Shown: positions 21,563 to 24,456 of the stretch, in pieces
How the letters are laid out: every line of letters starts with the position of its first letter
Numbering within the stretch: the first letter of the stretch is position 1
Assembly (NCBI GenBank): GCA_028276345.1
Contig: JAPYWM010000004.1
Coordinates: forward strand, 1-24,456
Source: Sphingobacterium sp.
GTDB taxonomy: Bacteria; Bacteroidota; Bacteroidia; SpSt-205
Direction: 5' to 3'
DNA: 24,456 nucleotides
The notes under the pieces: model-generated
What the model saw: only the letters and a program-made list of their open reading frames with translations
Told to the model about the DNA's origin: nothing
Database searches by the model: none
Position numbers and translations under genes: made by a program

Positions 21563-22308
21563 ACCACCTGCGACAGGAAGGGTTCGTAGCCTTTTTCTTC
21601 CAGCGCTAACGCCAACTCCGGCCCGCCTGTCCGCACAATCCGCCCATCCGCCAGGATATGCACGAAGTTCGGCGTGAGGTATTGGAGAATGCGGTGGTAG
21701 TGGGTGATCACGAGGAAGGCGTTATCGGGGCGGTGTAGGCTCATGACGGCTTCGGCGACGATGCGTAGGGCGTCTATGTCTAGTCCGGAATCGGTTTCGT
21801 CGAGGATGGCGAGGCGGGGATTCAGCACGGCCATTTGGAAGATTTCGGCCCGCTTGCGTTCGCCGCCAGAGAAACCCTCATTGACGCTTCGGGTGAGGAA
21901 GGCGGGGTCTAACTTGAGGAGGGCGGCCTTTTCTCGGAGGAGGCTCATGAGCTGGGCGGTGTCTATGGGTTCTTCACCTTTGGCGGCCCGGTGCGCGTTG
22001 AGCGCGGCCCGTAAAAACTGCACCATACTCACACCCGGTATCTCTACGGGATACTGAAAAGCTAAGAATAGGCCCGCGTGGCTGCGCTCCTCGGGGCTGA
22101 GCGCCAGAAGGTCTTGCCCCTCAAAAAGCACTTCGCCTGCTGTCACCTCATACCCCTCTTTACCAGCTAAAACAGCGGCCAAGGTGCTCTTCCCAGCACC
22201 ATTGGGGCCCATAATGGCATGAATCTCTCCGGGGTTAATGGTGAGCGAAAGCCCTTTCAAGATGGGCTTCCCGTCTACAGATGCGTGCAGGTTTCGTATT
22301 TCCAGCAT
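21559..22308 (-). CDS. sufC: Fe-S cluster assembly ATPase SufC
   Basis: 249 residues, ABC-type ATPase without a membrane partner, driving the SufBD scaffold. Walker A GPNGAGKST (34-42), a Q-loop region (LAFQYPVEIPGVSM), the ABC signature FSGGERKRAEI, Walker B LAILDETDSGLDIDAL with the SufC-type D-loop, and the H-switch THYHR are all present. It starts 20 bases after the sufB stop and overlaps sufD by 4 bases. Confidence 0.97.
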   Translation of the reverse strand: MLEIRNLHASVDGKPILKGLSLTINPGEIHAIMGPNGAGKSTLAAVLAGKEGYEVTAGEVLFEGQDLLALSPEERSHAGLFLAFQYPVEIPGVSMVQFLRAALNAHRAAKGEEPIDTAQLMSLLREKAALLKLDPAFLTRSVNEGFSGGERKRAEIFQMAVLNPRLAILDETDSGLDIDALRIVAEAVMSLHRPDNAFLVITHYHRILQYLTPNFVHILADGRIVRTGGPELALALEEKGYEPFLSQVV

Positions 22309-22328
22309 AGATTTTTTAGATTTTGGGT

Positions 22329-23798
22329 TTATCCGACGCTGCCTTCGAGGCTAATGGCGAGGAGTTTGCGCGCTTCCACGGCAAATTCTAACGGCATCTG
22401 GGCTAAGACTTCTTGGCAGTAGCCATTGATGATGAGTTCTACGGCTTCCTGGGTGGGGATGCCCCGCTGATTGCAGTAAAAGAGAATCTCTTCGCCGATG
22501 CGGGAGGTCGTGGCTTCGTGTTCTACGATGGCCGTGGGGTTTTTGGTCTCAATGTAGGGGAAGGTATGGGCGCCGCATTGAGAGCCAATCAGGAGGGAGT
22601 CGCACTGGGAGAAGTTGCGGGCGTTTTCGGCGCTGGGGAGGACCTGGACCAGCCCGCGGTAGGTATTGTTGCTCTTCCCTGCGGAAATGCCCTTGGATAC
22701 GATGCGGCTGCGGGTGTTTTTGCCAATGTGAATCATTTTTGTGCCCGTGTCAGCCTGCTGGTACTTATTCGTAACGGCGACGGAGTAAAACTCCCCGACG
22801 CTATTATCGCCTTTGAGGATGACGCTGGGGTATTTCCAGGTGATAGCGGCGCCGGTTTCCAGCTGCGTCCAGGAGATTTTGGCGTTTTCGTGGGCGATGC
22901 CGCGCTTAGTAACGAAGTTGAGCACGCCACCCCGGCCTTCCTTATCGCCCGGGTACCAGTTTTGAATGGTAGAATACTTGATGTAACTGCCTGGTAGGGC
23001 AATGAGTTCTACCACGGCGGCATGGAGCTGGTGCTCAGAGCGGGCGGGGGCCGTACAGCCTTCCAAGTAGCTGACGTAGGCCCCTTCATCGGCGACGATG
23101 AGCGTGCGCTCAAACTGCCCTGTCTTTCGAGCGTTGATGCGGAAATACGTAGAAAGCTCCACGGGACAACGCACCCCCTTCGGAATATACACAAAGGAGC
23201 CGTCACTAAAAACGGCGGAATTCAGCGCAGCGAAGAAGTTGTCATTGTAGGGTACGACGGTGCCAAGGTATTTTTTGACGAGGTCGGGGTGATTTTGGAG
23301 GGCTTCACTCATGGAGCAGAAGATGATACCCATCTTAGCCAGGCGCTCTTTGTAAGTAGTAGCCACGGAGACGCTATCCAGGACGGCATCGACGGCGACG
23401 CCGGCTAAGATAGCTTGCTCCTCCAGAGGTATGCCCAGCCGCTCAAACATGCGCTTGATTTCGGGGTCTATTTCGTCCAGGCTTTTGGGCTGTTTTTCAC
23501 TGAGGGCCTTCGGGCTGGCGTAGTAATAGGCATCTTGGTAGTCAATCGGGTCATAATGTCCATTGAGCCAGTGGGGTTCTTTCATGGTTTTCCAGGCCCG
23601 GTAAGCCCGCATGCGAAAGTCCAGCATGAAAGGCGGTTCGTTCTTCTTTTGCCAGATGTATTCGATGATGTCTTCGCTAAGGCCCTTAGGCGCCAGCTCT
23701 TCTTCGAGAGGCACCTCAAAGCCCCACTTGTACTCCTTCTCCAAGTGGGCTTCTAAGACCGCTTGGGGGTCGTCAGGCAGGTGATTTTGGGTTTGCAT
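22329..23798 (-). CDS. sufB: Fe-S cluster assembly protein SufB
   Basis: 489 residues, full length; the main scaffold subunit on which the cluster is built. Seen: KYKWGFEVP-type N terminus (EYKWGFEVPLEEELAP), GTVVPYNDNFFAALNSAVFSDG, FVYIPKGVRCPVELSTYFRIN, YLEGCTAPARSEHQLHAAVV, QNWYPGDKEGRGGVLNFVTKRG, GTKMIHIGKNTRS, and the C-terminal block QRGIPTQEAVELIINGYCQEVL. First gene of the sufBCDSUT operon. A perfect 6-bp inverted repeat sits 14-28 bases upstream of its ATG and may be an operator. No Rrf2-type regulator (SufR/IscR) is seen in the window. Confidence 0.97.
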   Translation of the reverse strand: MQTQNHLPDDPQAVLEAHLEKEYKWGFEVPLEEELAPKGLSEDIIEYIWQKKNEPPFMLDFRMRAYRAWKTMKEPHWLNGHYDPIDYQDAYYYASPKALSEKQPKSLDEIDPEIKRMFERLGIPLEEQAILAGVAVDAVLDSVSVATTYKERLAKMGIIFCSMSEALQNHPDLVKKYLGTVVPYNDNFFAALNSAVFSDGSFVYIPKGVRCPVELSTYFRINARKTGQFERTLIVADEGAYVSYLEGCTAPARSEHQLHAAVVELIALPGSYIKYSTIQNWYPGDKEGRGGVLNFVTKRGIAHENAKISWTQLETGAAITWKYPSVILKGDNSVGEFYSVAVTNKYQQADTGTKMIHIGKNTRSRIVSKGISAGKSNNTYRGLVQVLPSAENARNFSQCDSLLIGSQCGAHTFPYIETKNPTAIVEHEATTSRIGEEILFYCNQRGIPTQEAVELIINGYCQEVLAQMPLEFAVEARKLLAISLEGSVG

Positions 23799-23811
23799 AG
23801 GTTGTTTGGAT

Positions 23812-23826
23812 TTAGACTGGGTCTAA
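23812..23826. promoter_or_regulatory. Candidate operator upstream of sufB
   Basis: Perfect inverted repeat TTAGAC-TGG-GTCTAA in the 43-base gap upstream of sufB. Its position near the presumed transcription start suits a repressor of the suf operon, such as an Rrf2 or Fur family protein, but it matches no consensus I can name. No exact TAnnTTTG box is present in this gap (the nearest forms, TAACTTAG and TAAATCCA, are imperfect). Confidence 0.35.
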
Positions 23827-23841
23827 GTTACCAAAAACATT

Positions 23842-24456
23842 TTAGTTGGGCTGGGGGTTCGTTCGGCGGCGGTAAGTGGTGAGGGTAGCTTTCTCCAAGC
23901 GCTGGATGGCGATGGGGGTGAAGTCTTCCAGGAGGAGGTCTCCCAGGAGGTTATGGGGGTCCGAGAAGCAAACCTCCATGTCTAACCAGAGGAGGGTATC
24001 TTGGGCTAAGATTTCGCATGCGGGAAGGTCAGAATAGCGGGTGGCGCCATAAAGACGCAACTGGATGCGAAGCTCATGGGAGAGCCGCTCTAAAGGCTCG
24101 GGGTGCAGGTCAGGGAAGGTGACGTCTGCAAAGAGTTTCTCCCGCAGAGGATAGGCCAGGGTTGGGAGCATGAAGCCGGGAGAAACGATGAGGAGCTGGT
24201 GGGGAGGTTTTTGAGAGATGACATGGGCGATTTGGGGGAGGCTGGGATCAGGCGGTCGGGGCGTGGGATGGAAGGAGATTACCCAGGCCGCTACTAATCC
24301 CCCCATGAAAAAGACCCGAATAGGCACCTGCCAGAGACTCACCGCACTCCCCACAGCCCAAAAGTACAGGATAGCTAAAGGCACAAAATACCGAGCCTGC
24401 CACAAGGGTTGACTCCAGCCCACGATTACCATAAGGCCTATCAGCAAGGGGAAACC
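23842..24456 (-). CDS. Membrane protein, C-terminal part, possibly a GT39/PMT-type glycosyltransferase
   Basis: About 204 residues are visible; the frame stays open to the window edge, so the N terminus lies outside. Two or three hydrophobic segments occupy the visible N-terminal 65 residues, with WQARYFVPLAILYFWAV resembling the Arg-Tyr-Pro motif of late membrane segments in dolichyl-phosphate-mannose-type (PMT/ArnT-like) glycosyltransferases. A soluble tail of about 140 residues follows, presumably extracytoplasmic, including LLIVSPGFMLPTLAYPLREK and a basic end (TYRRRTNPQPN). The catalytic N-terminal part is not visible, so the family call is tentative. Confidence 0.55.
   Translation of the reverse strand, partial: GFPLLIGLMVIVGWSQPLWQARYFVPLAILYFWAVGSAVSLWQVPIRVFFMGGLVAAWVISFHPTPRPPDPSLPQIAHVISQKPPHQLLIVSPGFMLPTLAYPLREKLFADVTFPDLHPEPLERLSHELRIQLRLYGATRYSDLPACEILAQDTLLWLDMEVCFSDPHNLLGDLLLEDFTPIAIQRLEKATLTTYRRRTNPQPN

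Overview
The window reads as chromosomal DNA from a GC-rich member of the Bacteroidota or a close relative. Lineage clues seen in the sequence: a DUF4175-family membrane/coiled-coil protein followed by an RsbW-like ATPase, ybeY and mnmG; a YbeY whose third metal-site histidine is replaced by Asp; and repeated copies of the Bacteroidota -7 promoter element TAnnTTTG just upstream of start codons. I cannot name a genus. Nearly all the DNA is coding, with many 4-base ATGA overlaps, GTG starts and short gaps.

Layout. 1-3003 (+): the 3' part of valS, translationally coupled to a proline dehydrogenase, then a small DUF2892 membrane protein. 3004-3297: a hairpin-rich intergenic stretch. 3313-11439 (+): DUF4175 protein, RsbW-like kinase, ybeY, mnmG, an EnvC-like LytM protein and prmC, all overlapping or abutting. 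prmC runs into tRNA-Pro(AGG) at 11417-11490. 11563-15219: an accessory-looking patch with a beta-class adenine methyltransferase (-), a GNAT pseudogene fragment, a DUF262/HNH-type protein (+) and an intact GNAT acetyltransferase (+). 15180-18296 (-): tsaD, rpsU, an MBL-fold hydrolase, a Bcp peroxiredoxin and a secreted acidic protein. 18316-23798 (-): a complete iron-sulfur assembly operon transcribed sufB-C-D-S-U-T. 23842-24456 (-): the C-terminal part of a membrane protein, perhaps a glycosyltransferase.

How the genes work together. Most are housekeeping: aminoacylation (ValS), tRNA modification (MnmG, TsaD), rRNA maturation (YbeY), release-factor methylation (PrmC), ribosomal protein S21, cell-wall splitting (EnvC-like), peroxide defence (Bcp) and Fe-S assembly (Suf). 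The least ordinary parts are: a near-perfect parS (15 of 16 bases) containing the mnmG start codon; a recurring TAnnTTTG box that often ends exactly 4 nt before the start codon and implies leaderless mRNAs; a tRNA-Pro with an A34 anticodon whose gene overlaps prmC; and a methyltransferase / DUF262 pair, the DUF262 gene of which lies between an intact and a degenerate copy of the GNAT/tsaD 3' junction, as if it had been imported. No CRISPR array, rRNA gene, transposase or integrase was seen.
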